64,000 nt of DNA from Theropithecus gelada (GCF_003255815.1 NC_037671.1:155240645-155304644), one strand, 5' to 3'; positions 47,583 to 58,783 are shown, numbered from the stretch's first letter. The notes: generated from the sequence alone by a model not told the origin. Translations and numbers: made by a program.

Positions 47583-47744
47583 CAGCAGTTCTAACCAGAA
47601 ACAGGCTTCATATTTTTGGGGGAAAACTTTGTAAAAATATATGTGCCTAGACTACTATCCTAGGGAGTTTGGGCAGGAGATGGTCTGTATTTAGAAAAAG
47701 CTGCCTGGGTAATTCTGATGTGCACTCTTGGTTGAGAACCATTG
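47583..47744 (+). mobile_element. MER5-like hAT-Charlie fragment
   Basis: The ends CAGCAGTTCTAACCAGAAA and (reverse complement of right end) CAATGGTTCTCAACCAAGAG are imperfect terminal inverted repeats of the hAT-Charlie kind. Inside, GCCTGGGTAATTCTGATGTG is the conserved right part of MER5-type elements. Confidence 0.65.
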
Positions 47745-48704
47745 TCTAACATCGGTCCTACCCTTTGTGATCTCATTTAGCATTCTCGTTGACTAAGAAC
47801 AATTTAGTTGGTTTCACTTTGTATCCGTCATTCTTTATCACATTGAACCTACCATCTGGTAGTGAGAGAGATTTCCAAAGAAGATAATGTAGTAAGAGAA
47901 GAGTGGAGAGCTGAGGCCCAAACCAAGAATAGCACCCACATTTAAGACAGAAAAGCAGATCGTGGCAAGAACAGTTTGCATGGAGTAGTTGGCGTGGAAG
48001 TAAGATCCCAGATGTTAAGAGCAGGCGCTGGAGGCACAGAAGCAGCAGCATGAAGCAGGAAATCTACTCTGCTGTGCCCCAGCTCAGGACGCCCACCTCT
48101 CCCTGCCCCCTTCTCCAGATATCTACACCCTCATCCATCTTTTCTTTCTCCCCCTCCACCCACCCCATTTTAGCGATGTGCTTCAGCCAGTTAGAAAAAG
48201 AAGGGAACAGGTAGGTATTACACCTGGATTACAGACCTTGTGTTATAACCATTCACCTCAAGTGCAATGAGCTTCCCATTACAACCACCTCTGGCCACAG
48301 TATCGTGTACGAGACAGCTATATAGTCACAGGACACGACAAAGGGAAGAGTGAACAAGAGATAAAAAATAAAACTGCTGAGAAAAACTCCAAGGTACTAA
48401 GGCAGTAGTGACTATACTTTGGCTCCAGATGTCAAGTACAGGTAGCTTAGATGTTTCAACACCTCTTTGCTCTTGTGATTGCTAAGTGATTGAACAGAAA
48501 CCCCACAACAAATTTCTGGAATGTATCTGGCCTAAAAACCTTCAAGCAGAGCTCAACACAACTTGAAAGCACTGGACTCATTGGGCAGGGGTTCCTGGTC
48601 CTTTGCTGGCTCCCTGCTGCATTCTTCAGATCACACACATTTTCTGGGAATTTGTTCAATGGTTTTTATTAGCTCTGTCTCTCAGATATAAATTCCTTGA
48701 TATT

Positions 48705-48991
48705 GGCCGGGCGCGGTGGCTCAAGCCTGTAATCCCAGCACTTTGGGAGGCCGAGACGGGCGGATCACAAGGTCAGGAGATCGAGACCATCCTGGCTAAC
48801 CCGGTGAAACCCCGTCTCTACTAAAAAATACAAAAAACTAGCCGGGCGAGGTGGCGGGCGCCTGTAGTCCCAGCTACTCTGGAGGCTGAGGCAGGAGAAT
48901 GGCGTGAACCCGGGAGGCGGAGCTTGCAGTGAGCTGAGATCCCGCCACTGCACTCCAGCCTGGGCGACAGAGCGAGACTCCGTCTCAAAAA
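48705..48991 (+). mobile_element. AluY (Old World monkey type) with 17-bp target duplication
   Basis: The full body runs from GGCCGGGCGCGGTGGCTCAA to GACTCCGTCTCAAAAAA. The target ATAAATTCCTTGATATT is exact at 48688-48704 and 48992-49008. Bases CTCAAGCCTGTAATCCC and GGGCGAGGTGGCGGGCGCC are those I associate with cercopithecid AluY lineages. The exact duplication, short tail and intact CpGs point to a recent insertion. Confidence 0.97.
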
Positions 48992-49473
48992 ATAAATTCC
49001 TTGATATTTTATTCCAAACACCATCAAATATATAAGAATACATTCCCTACCCTTTCATATCTTTGTTCACATAACTGCTCGACACATTTTTTTAAATTCA
49101 GAAATAATTAGTGTGGAGTCTGTGGGTATATGAGTATTTCAAGAGCTCTCTCAAGTTGATTAACTCACTCATCATTAAGGTAAGTTTATCTGCATAGATC
49201 TTCGAGATGCAATGTGCTTTTCCTCTCTGGAGACTCTTTTTCCACTCTTGAATATGTTGAAGTTTTCTTTGTTATAATAGCCCTTGTTCTAATAAAGAGA
49301 AGCTACCTACTCATTGACTCAGGAGACCCTTTATTCTCAACAGCCAGTATTGAACAGAGGTGCTTATTTAGCAGGAGCCCAATTTTAAAATAATGATAAT
49401 GATAATAAAATCAAGTCATACTGGAGCTTCCAGATTGCGAAAGATTGATATGACTAAGTCATTATAGTTCTTT

Positions 49474-49773
49474 TTTCTTTTTTTTTTTTAGACGGAGTCT
49501 CGCTCTGTGGCCCAGACTGGAGTGCAGTGGCGTGGTGATCTCGGCTCACTGCAAGTTCGGCCTCCCGGGTTCACGCCATTCTCCTGCCTCAGCCTCCCGA
49601 GTAGCTGGGACTACAGGCGCCCCCCACCGCGCCCGGCTAGTTTTTTGTATTTTTAGTAGAGACAGGGCTTCACCGTGTTATCCAGGATGGTCTCGATCTC
49701 CTGACCTCGTGATCCGCCCGCCTCGGCCTCTCAAAGTGCTGGGATTACAGGCGTGAGCCACCACGTCTGGCCT
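49474..49773 (-). mobile_element. AluY, reverse
   Basis: A poly(T) leads to GACGGAGTCTCGCTCTGTGG and the copy ends at CCACCACGTCTGGCC. CTAGTTTTTTGTA again suggests the monkey-type AluY. A 4-base GTGG insertion follows GCAGTGGC. A target duplication is not obvious. Confidence 0.95.
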
Positions 49774-50324
49774 ATACTTGATTCTTGACTTTAAGATGTA
49801 CAAATAAAGAAAAGGTCCTGGGCATGTCTAAAAAGAGTCTTAACCCAAGTCATTATTTTAGACTGTAATTTTGAGTCAAGCTTCCCTTATACGAAAAGGC
49901 TGCCCTAGCCCTGTGTTCTTCTTCAGGAAGGAATTCCCAGCTAGAAGGAAAACCCAGTGCCACAATCCCACCCGTATGTGACGCTATGTCCCCATCACTT
50001 TCTTGTACCCAGCCCATCAAAAGGTGGGGCTTTCCTCAATGGCTCCTTTTCTCCAAGACTGTGGGGCTTACTTTTGTTCTTTACCCCTAAGACCTGCGGA
50101 AAGGAGGGTAGCCTAATTATTGTATCAACTGCTTTGTCTGGGATGTGGAGAGGAAAGTTTATAATTCTGGAACATTGTTACAGCCAGTTCTTTCTAATCA
50201 GTACAGATTCGCCCATGAGCCACTTAAAAGCAATACTTGCTGGAACAAAATAAATTCATCATGGTTTTCACTTTTCAAATAATAGTACCATTGGGAAATT
50301 TTGAAATAGTTCTGGTAGAAGTAT

Positions 50325-50680
50325 TTAAAATAGGCGTTGGCCAAATGTATAAGGGTAGAGGGATATTTCAAGCAGAAGAAACGATGTATGCAGAGGTAAA
50401 AAGGAAGTAAAATCTTGCCATTAATAAGAAACTAAAAGAAGTTTGAAACAGATGGTGAAGTATCATAAAATATCTACCTCAGAGTTGTGAGGAAGGAGTA
50501 AAGAAAGATAAGGCAAACGCCAAATTATAAAACATATTTTTTCTACATTAAGGAGTTTCAATTTTACTCTGAAGTTTATAAGATCTACAGAAAGATTTTA
50601 CTCATTGGATGACGTGGTCAAGCTTTAGATTCAGAAAGATTAATCTGGCAGCTGTGAGAAGAGTGAATAGAAGAGCATCA
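50325..50680 (-). mobile_element. L2 LINE, reverse
   Basis: TATTTCAAGCAGAAGAAACG, TGTATGCAGAGG, AGGAGTTTCAATTTTACTCT and CAGAAAGATTAATCTGGCAG follow reversed L2 in its 3' third. Confidence 0.7.
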
Positions 50681-50860
50681 GATTAGAGACAGAGACAACT
50701 GTGACTTTGGGGAAGTTAATCTCTCTGAGCCTCAATTTCCACATATGTAAAGTGGAAAGTAATAAAAACCTAGATAGTTTGTGCCAGAATGAAGTGTACA
50801 TATAAAGTGTGGTATGTCTGAGATTTGGGAAGTACTAAATAAAAGACTGTTCTATATATT
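50680..50860 (+). mobile_element. MIR SINE core
   Basis: AACTGTGACTTTGGGGAAGT, TAATCTCTCTGAGCCTCAAT and TTCCACATATGTAAAGTGG are the MIR core in forward order. The 3' part is weak. Confidence 0.7.
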
Positions 50861-50914
50861 ATAAGCTACCTGGACCGGGTCAGGGAAAAGAGTTGAGATG
50901 GGATTGGAGGGTAG

Positions 50915-51000
50915 CAGGAAATTTCATTCAAGAAACATTTCTTGAGCATCTACTTTGCATCAGGCACAGTGTCAAATGATGAAATATACTTGTGGTCTAG
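50915..51000 (-). mobile_element. L2 3' end fragment, reverse
   Basis: TTTCATTCAAGAAACATTTC, TTGAGCATCTACTTTGCATC and AGGCACAGTGTCAAATGATG are the reversed last bases of L2. Confidence 0.7.
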
Positions 51001-53473
51001 TACATAAATCCTTCATGTGTTAGACATGCCTTGTATCCTAGCCGAAAGCTACCAACTGCAAAGGAACATGTACATTGCAAATAACCTATGATTAATGTTT
51101 CAGGAGATTTTTCCATTATATAGCTAAAGAAAAAAACTCTTTGAAAATTATCCTTTCACTAATAGACACATTTCTTAATCTCACATTATTTCTCAATCTT
51201 TTCTGTCAGTGATTTCTTTACAACATTTATCTACATTATCTTACTCTTTTGTGAGTGAAAATCAAAGATAAGCACATTGACAATGGAAGAACTTTGACAT
51301 GCACAATATTAATTATTTCTTACACTGATTTTGTAGCTAAACAATAAAAGTAAAATGTGTTTTTTTAGAGAAAAAATGCTCTCTATTTTATGTAGAAAGC
51401 TTAATACTATATTTTTTATCTTTTCCTGATTCATAAAACATATTTTTATGCCATAGACTTTACATACTTTTGTACTATAAAACTAAGTTAAGATAAACAA
51501 CTGAAATCCAGAATTGAAAAAAAAAGGATTTTACAATGTTGTATAGTGTTGTATTATTAAAATATACTTAATGAAAGCTAAGGTTGTACTTGAATGAGAT
51601 AAAATGAAATAAACCTACCAGGTTACTAAATATTTATATATAAACTTTTCCTGAGGATATTTATAAATCCACAAAAGAACAAAGGTATGTTACCATTACC
51701 AACTTTTTAATGTCAGTTTTCAAACAAGGCAGTTGAATCTTTTTTGATACTTGAATATCCTAAGGTTCACTTTTTTGTCCAGAGAGATTTTCTATTTAAT
51801 TAGACTATAAGAATAAGCCTATCTACCCAAAGTATTACCTAATTAATTTCCTCCAGTATTTTAAAGCACAGTCATTGCTACCAAAATCAATCTCTATAGT
51901 CTCACAGTTTACATTCTTCAAATAATTTCCCTCTTGTTCCTCTTTTTTTCTGACAAAAGAATTCTTTTTAGAGTATATATTTAAAAGAATTCTTTCTAGA
52001 GTATATTACTTTTTCCCCAGGGTTATCATTAGCTCATTTGCCAAAAACTCATAATACTAAATAGAATAATTAGGCAAAGAAAAACCATATGACATCAAAG
52101 CAGAAGTCAGTCCATCACTTTTCTAGACCAAGTATAGAAGATCTATTCTTGAGTAATAACTCACAATACATAATAGACAATTTGAAATAATTACATTTAT
52201 GGAATATCATTATTTATTAGATATTTACCAAAGAAGCAACAACTACTAACACATATGAACAACTGTTCATGCAGTTTTGAGTGGCTTAAATCAGAACTTT
52301 AGACAAATAAAAAACTTTTTAAAAATAAGCCCATTCTTGGAAAAAAAATGTGCAACCACTGTAAATCATCAAAAAGAGGGTAGAAAAGACAAAGAGCATT
52401 TGAAGATATAATCTATAAGACCCCTTCTTCTCTGTGTAGGTGCCCCTCTACAACCTTAAAGAGGATCCATTTTATTCTTATTCAAAAAATACTTTAAGAG
52501 AAAACATTTTTAATTTTTAAAAAAATATTGTTCATTTCTAGCATTCCTTACAAAGAGAATTTAGGAGCACAAATCAGTAATCTACAGGACTATGTTGTTA
52601 TTTTGAGTTGTAAAATTCACCAGCATTTTCCAGGACTTGGATTGTATGCTTCCACTAATGAAATGAAATTCAAGGTAACTGATTCAGAGAAAACTGGTTA
52701 TAAACATGATACAATGCTAAGAGTTGGCATTACTATTTGAATATGCTGACAGATTTTTTTCCTCTGGCATTATCTTTATAAGCCTTTTATTTTATGTGTA
52801 GTTTACCATTATTGAAAATGGAGAAACCAACTCTTCATAAAATGTAGTAGAGAACTGTGGTCATCTTAAGTAACATACTTTATAAGTAAAATTTAAAAAG
52901 CAGTTATTAAATATGTCACAATTTAAATCCTGGGCTAGTTTTAATTTTTAGATTGAATAGTTTTTAACTAAAGTTCACACAAGAAAAGATTTATAAATGT
53001 ATGAACCTGTTTGGGAACGTTTATTCTTACCTTCATTATCTAGGAACAGTTTTATATGCAAAAATGTTTAGCCACGTTTGAATTATAGAATTGTAAGAAT
53101 ATAATTTAGGAAGAAAAAATCATATAAAATGTCTGCAGATATGCAAAAACAATCCTATTTAGTCAGAAATATCTGCACTGTAGCACCGGTTGTGCTACCA
53201 GCTAATCCCTTCCTTCTTTGAAAATGAGAAGGAACAGATATTTCAGTAGATAAAATAGCACACATACTAAAAGGAGCCTAAATTTATGGAACAACCTGTT
53301 CACTTCCTTAGGATTCTATCCAGAAGACAGAGTTGATTTTAATAACTCTAAAATGGTAGTGTTTAGAAAGTTTTTGAAGGAAAATAACAAAAGGAAAGAC
53401 TACAGTACAAATATATCTATAGGCCTTTTGTTATTTTCCTCCAAACTAAGGAATATATTACATGTATATATGT
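51001..53473. other. Repeat-free AT-rich stretch
   Basis: About 2.4 kb with no interspersed repeat I can recognise, unusual against its surroundings. A short tandem duplication is at 51955. One 70-codon frame at 52528-52740 has no known match by eye. Confidence 0.5.
51955..52006. repeat. Short tandem duplication, period 28
   Basis: The 24-base block at 51955-51978 (starting AAAAGAATTCTTTTTAGAG) recurs at 51983-52006 with one mismatch (T to C). Two copies only. Confidence 0.95.
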
Positions 53474-53763
53474 GGTCAGGCATGATGGCTCACACCTGTA
53501 ATCCCAGCACTTTGGGAGGCCAAGGCAGGCGGATCACAAGGTCAAGAGATCGAGACCATCCAGGCCAACATTGTGAAACCCCATCTCTACCAAAAATACA
53601 AAAATTATCTGGGCATGGTGGCGGGCACCTGTAGTCCCACCTACTTGGGAGAGTGAGGCAGGAGAATCGCTTGAACCTAGGAGGTGGAGGTTGCAGTGAG
53701 CTGAGATCACACCACTGCACTCCAGCCTGGTGAGCAAGACTCCGTCTCAAAAAAAAAAAAAAA
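53474..53763 (+). mobile_element. AluS-like element
   Basis: The body runs from GGTCAGGCATGATGGCTCAC to CAAGACTCCGTCTC and the tail is a clean A-run to 53763. An L1 fragment starts at the very next base. Confidence 0.95.
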
Positions 53764-54105
53764 GCTATGCAGCCATAAAAAAGGATGAGTTCATGTCCTT
53801 TGTAGGGACATGGATGAAGCTGGAAACCATCATTCTCGGCAAACTATCGCAAGGACAGAAAACCAAACACCACATGTTCTCACTCATAGGTGGGAAAGGA
53901 ACAATGAGAACATTGGACACAGGAAGGGAAACACCACACACTAGGGCTTATTGTGGGGTGGGGGGAGAGGGAGGGATAGCATTAGGAGATATACCTAGTG
54001 TAAATGATGAGTTAATGGGTGCAGCACACCAACATGGCACATGTATACATATATAGCAAACCTGCACGTTGTACACATGTACCCTAGAACTTAAAGTATA
54101 ATAAA
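53764..54105 (+). mobile_element. 5'-truncated L1PA 3' end abutting an Alu tail
   Basis: Starts with GCTATGCAGCCATAAAAAAG directly after the Alu A-tail and runs through an L1PA-type 3' UTR (GGGTGCAGCACACCAACATG, GTACCCTAGAACTTAAAG) to TATAATAAAAATA. The A-tail has become a TA-rich simple repeat. Very similar in content to the fragment at 559-950. Confidence 0.94.
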
Positions 54106-54210
54106 AATATACATATACATATATATAAATAAACATATGTGTGTGTATGTTACATATATTAAAATATATGTATTACATATAAAATATATATATTTAAAGT
54201 CAGAATAGAG
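54105..54210. repeat. TA-rich simple repeat after L1 tail
   Basis: TATACATATACATATATAT and TGTGTGTGTATG tracts with no other structure; probably grown from the L1 A-tail. Confidence 0.85.
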
Positions 54211-54307
54211 CAGGGCAGGTACAGGATAGAGTATTTTGGTTTTCCAGGAGAAAAACAAAAGATTTTAAGGTTTTGTCTTTAAGTTATACCAGGATAATAT
54301 ATTCTAG

Positions 54308-54757
54308 TGAATGGAATGATGGCCCCCAAAAAGATATGTCCAAGTCCTAATTCCTGGAACCTGTAAATGTAACCTTATTTGGAAAAAGGAGTATCTGCAG
54401 ATGTAATTATGTTAAGGATTTTGAGATGAAGAGAACATCCTGGATTATCTGAGATAGGTTCTAAATTGAGGGACAAGTGCCCTTATAAGAAACACACAGA
54501 AGACACACACAGAGGAGAAAGCCATGTGAAGACTGAGGCAGAGGCTGAAGTGATGGGGCCACAAGCCAAGGAAAGTGACTAGAAGCTGGAAGAGCCAAGA
54601 AACAGCACCTCCCCTAGAGCGTTGGGAAGCAGCACAACCCTGCTAACACCTACTTAGATGTTGGAATTCAGGTGTCCAGAATGGTGACAGAATAAAGGTC
54701 TGTTGTTTTAAACCATTAGTTTGTGATAATTTATTATAGTAGCCACAGGAAAAGAAG
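54308..54757 (+). mobile_element. MLT1-type MaLR LTR
   Basis: Begins TGAATGGAATGATGGCCCCC, continues with CCAAGTCCTAATTCCTGGAA, GGACAAGTGCCCTTATAAGA, CAAGCCAAGGAAAGTGACTA and AATAAAGGTCTGTTGTTTTA, and ends near GTAGCCACAGGAAA. It is a solo LTR in forward orientation with the usual AATAAA signal at 54691. A 51-base part (54420-54470) is copied at 56168-56218. Confidence 0.9.
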
Positions 54758-55195
54758 ATAATGTGTATATGCTGTGTCTGTGTTTATAACACATATATGT
54801 ATGTATATACTCAAGCACTAAGACACTGCTAGTACCCCTTCACACATACCATATCACATGAGATTCCATTAAATGGAGTTGAAATTAATCTCTGGAATAT
54901 TATGTCTTAAAGTCAAGTTTAGTTTATGCTAATTGTTGAATATAATTGACATGTCGAATACTGTGCTAGGCCCTCTGGAAACAACAATAAGTCAGACACC
55001 ACCTGTATTCATGAAGCATCCCAGCAGAATATTGACAAGTGAACCAACATGGGAATACATTAGGATAACTCTTTCTAGGCATGGAGGCATAGGAGTCCAA
55101 AGAAGAATATACAGCTTAACATAGGAGGGAGCAGGAACACAGATCACAGGGAGTTTTCCAGATAAACAAACACCTAAAGTTAGTGAAACCTGAAA

Positions 55196-55270
55196 GATGA
55201 GTTTGCATGGTAGTGCTGGTACAATGGCATGCAAACTCATCCATTGTACCAGTGCTGGTACAATGGCATG
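55196..55270. repeat. Compound inverted and direct repeat
   Basis: Arm A (GATGAGTTTGCATG, 55196-55209) is exactly inverted at 55228-55241. Arm B (CTGGTACAATGG, 55216-55227) is exactly inverted at 55241-55252. The 20-base block AGTGCTGGTACAATGGCATG occurs directly at 55212-55231 and 55251-55270. This nested arrangement is not a feature of any repeat family I recognise and looks like replication template switching. Confidence 0.97.
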
Positions 55271-55359
55271 GAGCAGGGGTGTAGATGGCATAGGGGAAGA
55301 ACCGAGAAGGTTCAGTCTGAGAGAACAAAATATACATGAAAGGAGTTCTGTGAGATAGC

Positions 55360-56440
55360 AGTGGGTGTGAAAGAGGCAAGAGATGAGACTGGGATGTAGG
55401 CAGAGAACAGAAAATGATGAGCCTTGTAAGTCATTCTAAGAAGTTTATACTCTATTGTGAGGGCATTGGGAGTCATTGGAGGGTTTTAAGCAGAAGACAG
55501 ACATAAAGGCATTTAGAAAAATCATTAAAATCACTATCTATGGTGTTAACTAACATCAGGAAAAATTGGAGCGAGAGATACTTTTTATGAGACCACAGTG
55601 GCAGCCCAGGCAAGAGATAAGGATGCTCTGGACTAGAGGAGTGATGCAGGGATGAACAGATAAGACATTTCCGTGGAGTCATGAAGGGGGTATAATAGAA
55701 AGGAATTGACACTTGGATAAGTATGTATATAAGGAATAGAAAAGAGACATCTGGGTTTCTAGCTTGAGCAACTGAGGGGATGGTAGTATCATTTCTCAAT
55801 TCTGGAAAGTGGGCTGAGGGGTAGATCTTGGGGGAGGATATGATGAGGTCAGAGAAGGTGAGTAGGAGAGCCACGCCAGTGGAGGAAGAAAAGCAATTGG
55901 ATATGTTGGTTTGTAGCTGAAACCAGAGATACCTGGGATAGAAACACAGATTTGTAAGTCATCAGCACATAGATGATTGTTGAAGCCATAGGAGTAATTG
56001 GGAAATCCCAGAAAGAGCAAGTGCAGTAAAAATGAGAAGGGACACGGATGGAACTTGCAGGAATACCACATTGTAGAGATAGATAAAGAGGAACCCCCAA
56101 AGGTGACAGAATAAGAAGCCAAAGAAATAGGAGGAAAACCAGAAAAGTATCACAAAGGCAGCCCAGATTTGAGATGAAGAGAACATCCTGGATTATCTGG
56201 GATAGGTTCTAAATCGAGTCCATGGCCAAAGGAAGGCCAGATTATGAAGACAGGAGTGTGCAGCTGTGTTAGATGCTCCAGAGAGTACTGTAATAACTCA
56301 GAATTTTCTAGAGCATTTGTTGACCAGGAGATGATTAGTGGACTTGGTAAGATGTTCCAAATAGAGCAGAGGAGACAAAAGCCCAGCTTCAGCAGGTTGA
56401 GTCATGGTGGGGTGGAAAAGTGGAGTGAGTCGCAGGTGTA
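55360..56440 (-). mobile_element. L2 LINE ORF2 remnant, reverse
   Basis: L2 is an ancient CR1-like LINE. Read on the minus strand, the sequence runs from the RT palm to the ORF2 C-terminus. A frame at 55796-56122 still contains NHLCADDLQICVSIPG, matching the expected NYHLYADDSQIYIS block with the catalytic ADD. A second frame at 55473-55874 contains SVAQARNPDVSFLF, matching the VAQARNLGVILD block. Plus-strand landmarks are GGGAGTCATTGGAGGGTTTT, TTAAGCAGAAGACAG and GTAAGTCATCAGCACATAGA. A 51-base foreign piece interrupts it at 56168. Non-functional. Confidence 0.88.
56168..56218 (+). repeat. 51-bp copy of a nearby MLT1 LTR segment inside L2
   Basis: The segment is identical to 54420-54470 at 49 of 51 positions, starting TTTGAGATGAAGAGAACATC. 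Before it, the L2 reads through AGGAGGAAAACCAG to AAGGCAGCCC. After it, L2-like sequence resumes (TTAGATGCTCCAGAGAG). Only this short piece of the LTR is present. Confidence 0.93.
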
Positions 56441-57664
56441 GTCAACTATGGTAAGTGATTTAGCTAGGAAGGGGAAAAAAAGAGAAAATGGAGAATCTGA
56501 ATATTTACTTTCTTTTTAAGATGGAAGAGGTCTGAGATGCTAATAATCAGAATCATCTTTTAAAAAATAAATGAATATACCTGGTATTCATAGAGACTTC
56601 ATAAATTTAGAATAATCATGAAAAGGAATATTAAAAGTAAATTAAATTTCTGTCTATTACAGGCATCCTTCTCATAAAGTCCCTGTTAGAGGGTCATCCA
56701 GACACGTTCTGTGATGGGGGCTCACTACTTCATAAGGGTTCTGATTGCATCACTAGACCACTGTGTCATTTAAAAAGCGTCTTCTTAAAATGGCACAAGC
56801 ACACCTTGCCATGATGTAAAGGACCCTTAGCTCCAGTTCTGCCTTCTGGTACCATATGTGAATAGAACTATTATGTGTCCTCAGTTCTTCCAATCTGAGC
56901 CCTCCCCACTATCCAGGGTACTCTGCTCTGGGGGAATCATCATTTATGAATATCCATTTTAAAGATTAGTGCATCCAACTATGTAATTAAAAGCAACATC
57001 TTAAATGTCACATTGTCAGTGCAGAATATAGCAAGACTGTTATTGCCTGTGATCTGAATTTCTGTTAACATAGCATGAGCCCATTGTCAAGTAAACAGTT
57101 TAAAAAAAAAAGCTGTACTTTGCCTCTGGTCCTGTCAAGCATGACAAAGTTCACTGACTACCACAAAGGAACACTAAGACTACTTAATGCAGAGAGATCC
57201 CTCTTGAGGGAGCTGATTGTTATCCTTGCAGTGACCTGGTAATCATCTTTTTCATAAATTCAGTAGCCATTCTGGCTTTTTATAGCATCCACATCTGCTA
57301 CTAAGAGGTCGACTGTGCCACTCAAATCTTGCTCTAAAGGACTATAGCCTAATCTTGTCTTTGCTACTAGTACCGGAGGCCATTGAGGAGAAGACCAAGG
57401 GGTCACTTACCCTGTCATTAAAATACAATGCACAGGCTGTAAATAGTTTTCAATGTGCTTTTTATGAAGTATTTCATCACCTTTTTATAGAAATAAAATA
57501 TAGCTTTTCAATACAGCTACCTTCTAAGGATATAAATGTTAATGCCTTTTAAGAGCCATTTCCCCAGGAATGCATCTGATGTGTAACAGGAAGTGTCATA
57601 GTAAATGCTATCAAAACTTGAGTATTTCTCCTGGATCCCATATCTTTGATTGTTTTGATTTTAC
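56441..57664. other. Mostly unique DNA
   Basis: The stretch 56690-56960 has a faint resemblance to ancient CR1-type repeats but is too diverged to call. No gene seen. Confidence 0.4.
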
Positions 57665-57960
57665 ATTCCTTCGTTCATTCAACAAATATGTAATGAGTGT
57701 CTCCATGTGCTGGGTACTGTGTTGGATACACAGGCTAGAGCAGTCAACAAAATCCACAAGATTCCTGTCTTCACAGGGTATAACCCCGTGGAGAGACGGA
57801 TACTGCCCGAGTCAGCACACACAAACAGTTATATAATATTTAGGGGTGGGGATGGGTGCTGTGGCAAACGGGAATAGGGCATTCTGAAAGTAAAACTAGG
57901 GCAGGGCAATGCCTAATTTGAAGAATCAGAAAAGTGACATCAATCTGAGATCTAAAGGGT
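57665..57960 (-). mobile_element. L2 LINE 3' end, reverse
   Basis: CGTTCATTCAACAAATATGT, CCATGTGCTGGGTACTGTGT, TGGATACACAGGCTAGAGCA and GGGTGCTGTGGCAAACGGGA follow the reversed L2 tail. Confidence 0.88.
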
Positions 57961-58649
57961 GAGTAGGTGTTTCGCTTTTCTGTTGTTTGTGTTTTTCAGA
58001 GAAAGAGTTGGGGAAGAACATCTCATGCAGAAAGAGCACAAGAACACTCTCTTTGAAAGTCCAGAGGCTGTTTTCAACCTTAATTTTTCCCTAAGGCATC
58101 ACAGACCTCTAAGACATCTTGGTTTGATCTGTGCAAATGTAAGACATAGTTATAAATTAGATAGTGAATACATTTTGCAGTTGTTAAAAATGGATTCTTT
58201 GGCATGCAAATAAACCCAGCCTCCTCAATCATATGTATGACAAGACAACAATTTCTGGAGGTGCTAGCTCTTTCAAGGATTAAAGCACTATATCAATATT
58301 TTTTTATACGCTGAAAACTGGCACAATTTTTTTTTTAATTCAAGATTATTTTCTCAAACAACATGAAATGCTCTGAGTCATAGGTCCTTTCTGGGTTAGA
58401 GTGTGGGAAATCCTTAAAGAGAATTTGTGAGCAGTCAAAACAGAGTAAGTTTCTCACCTATATTTGCATTAATTGCATTTAAAAGCACTATTTTGTTTTC
58501 AATAATACCTGATGAGGAACCTTCCAGAGAGCAGTAGAAGGCCCATTACAGGAAAGATTCACTGAGTGATTGGACATTCTCTGATACAAGTCTGAATATC
58601 TTGAGATCTGTCTTTAAGGCTCATGAATGTGAAATGGTATCACAGCGCT

Positions 58650-58760
58650 AGGGTGACCCCCTGTCTGGTTTGCCCAGGATTTTTTTTGTGGTTTTAGCAT
58701 GAGAGGCTCTATGTCCCAGGAAACTCCTCTGTCCCAGGCAAAGTGCGATAGTTGGTCACC
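58650..58760. mobile_element. Possible short DNA-transposon fragment
   Basis: AGGGTGACCCCCTGTCTGGTT at the left and GTTGGTCACC at the right form short terminal inverted repeats (GGTGACC/GGTCACC). The left end with TTTGCCCAGGAT is familiar from a MER-type DNA element. The family is not certain. Confidence 0.45.
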
Positions 58761-58783
58761 AGACTGCAATAAAGATTGGCTTC

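Noticed and set aside
54691..54696. AATAAA as a gene polyadenylation signal
   Set aside because: It is the normal signal of the MLT1-type LTR and no transcript unit leads to it.
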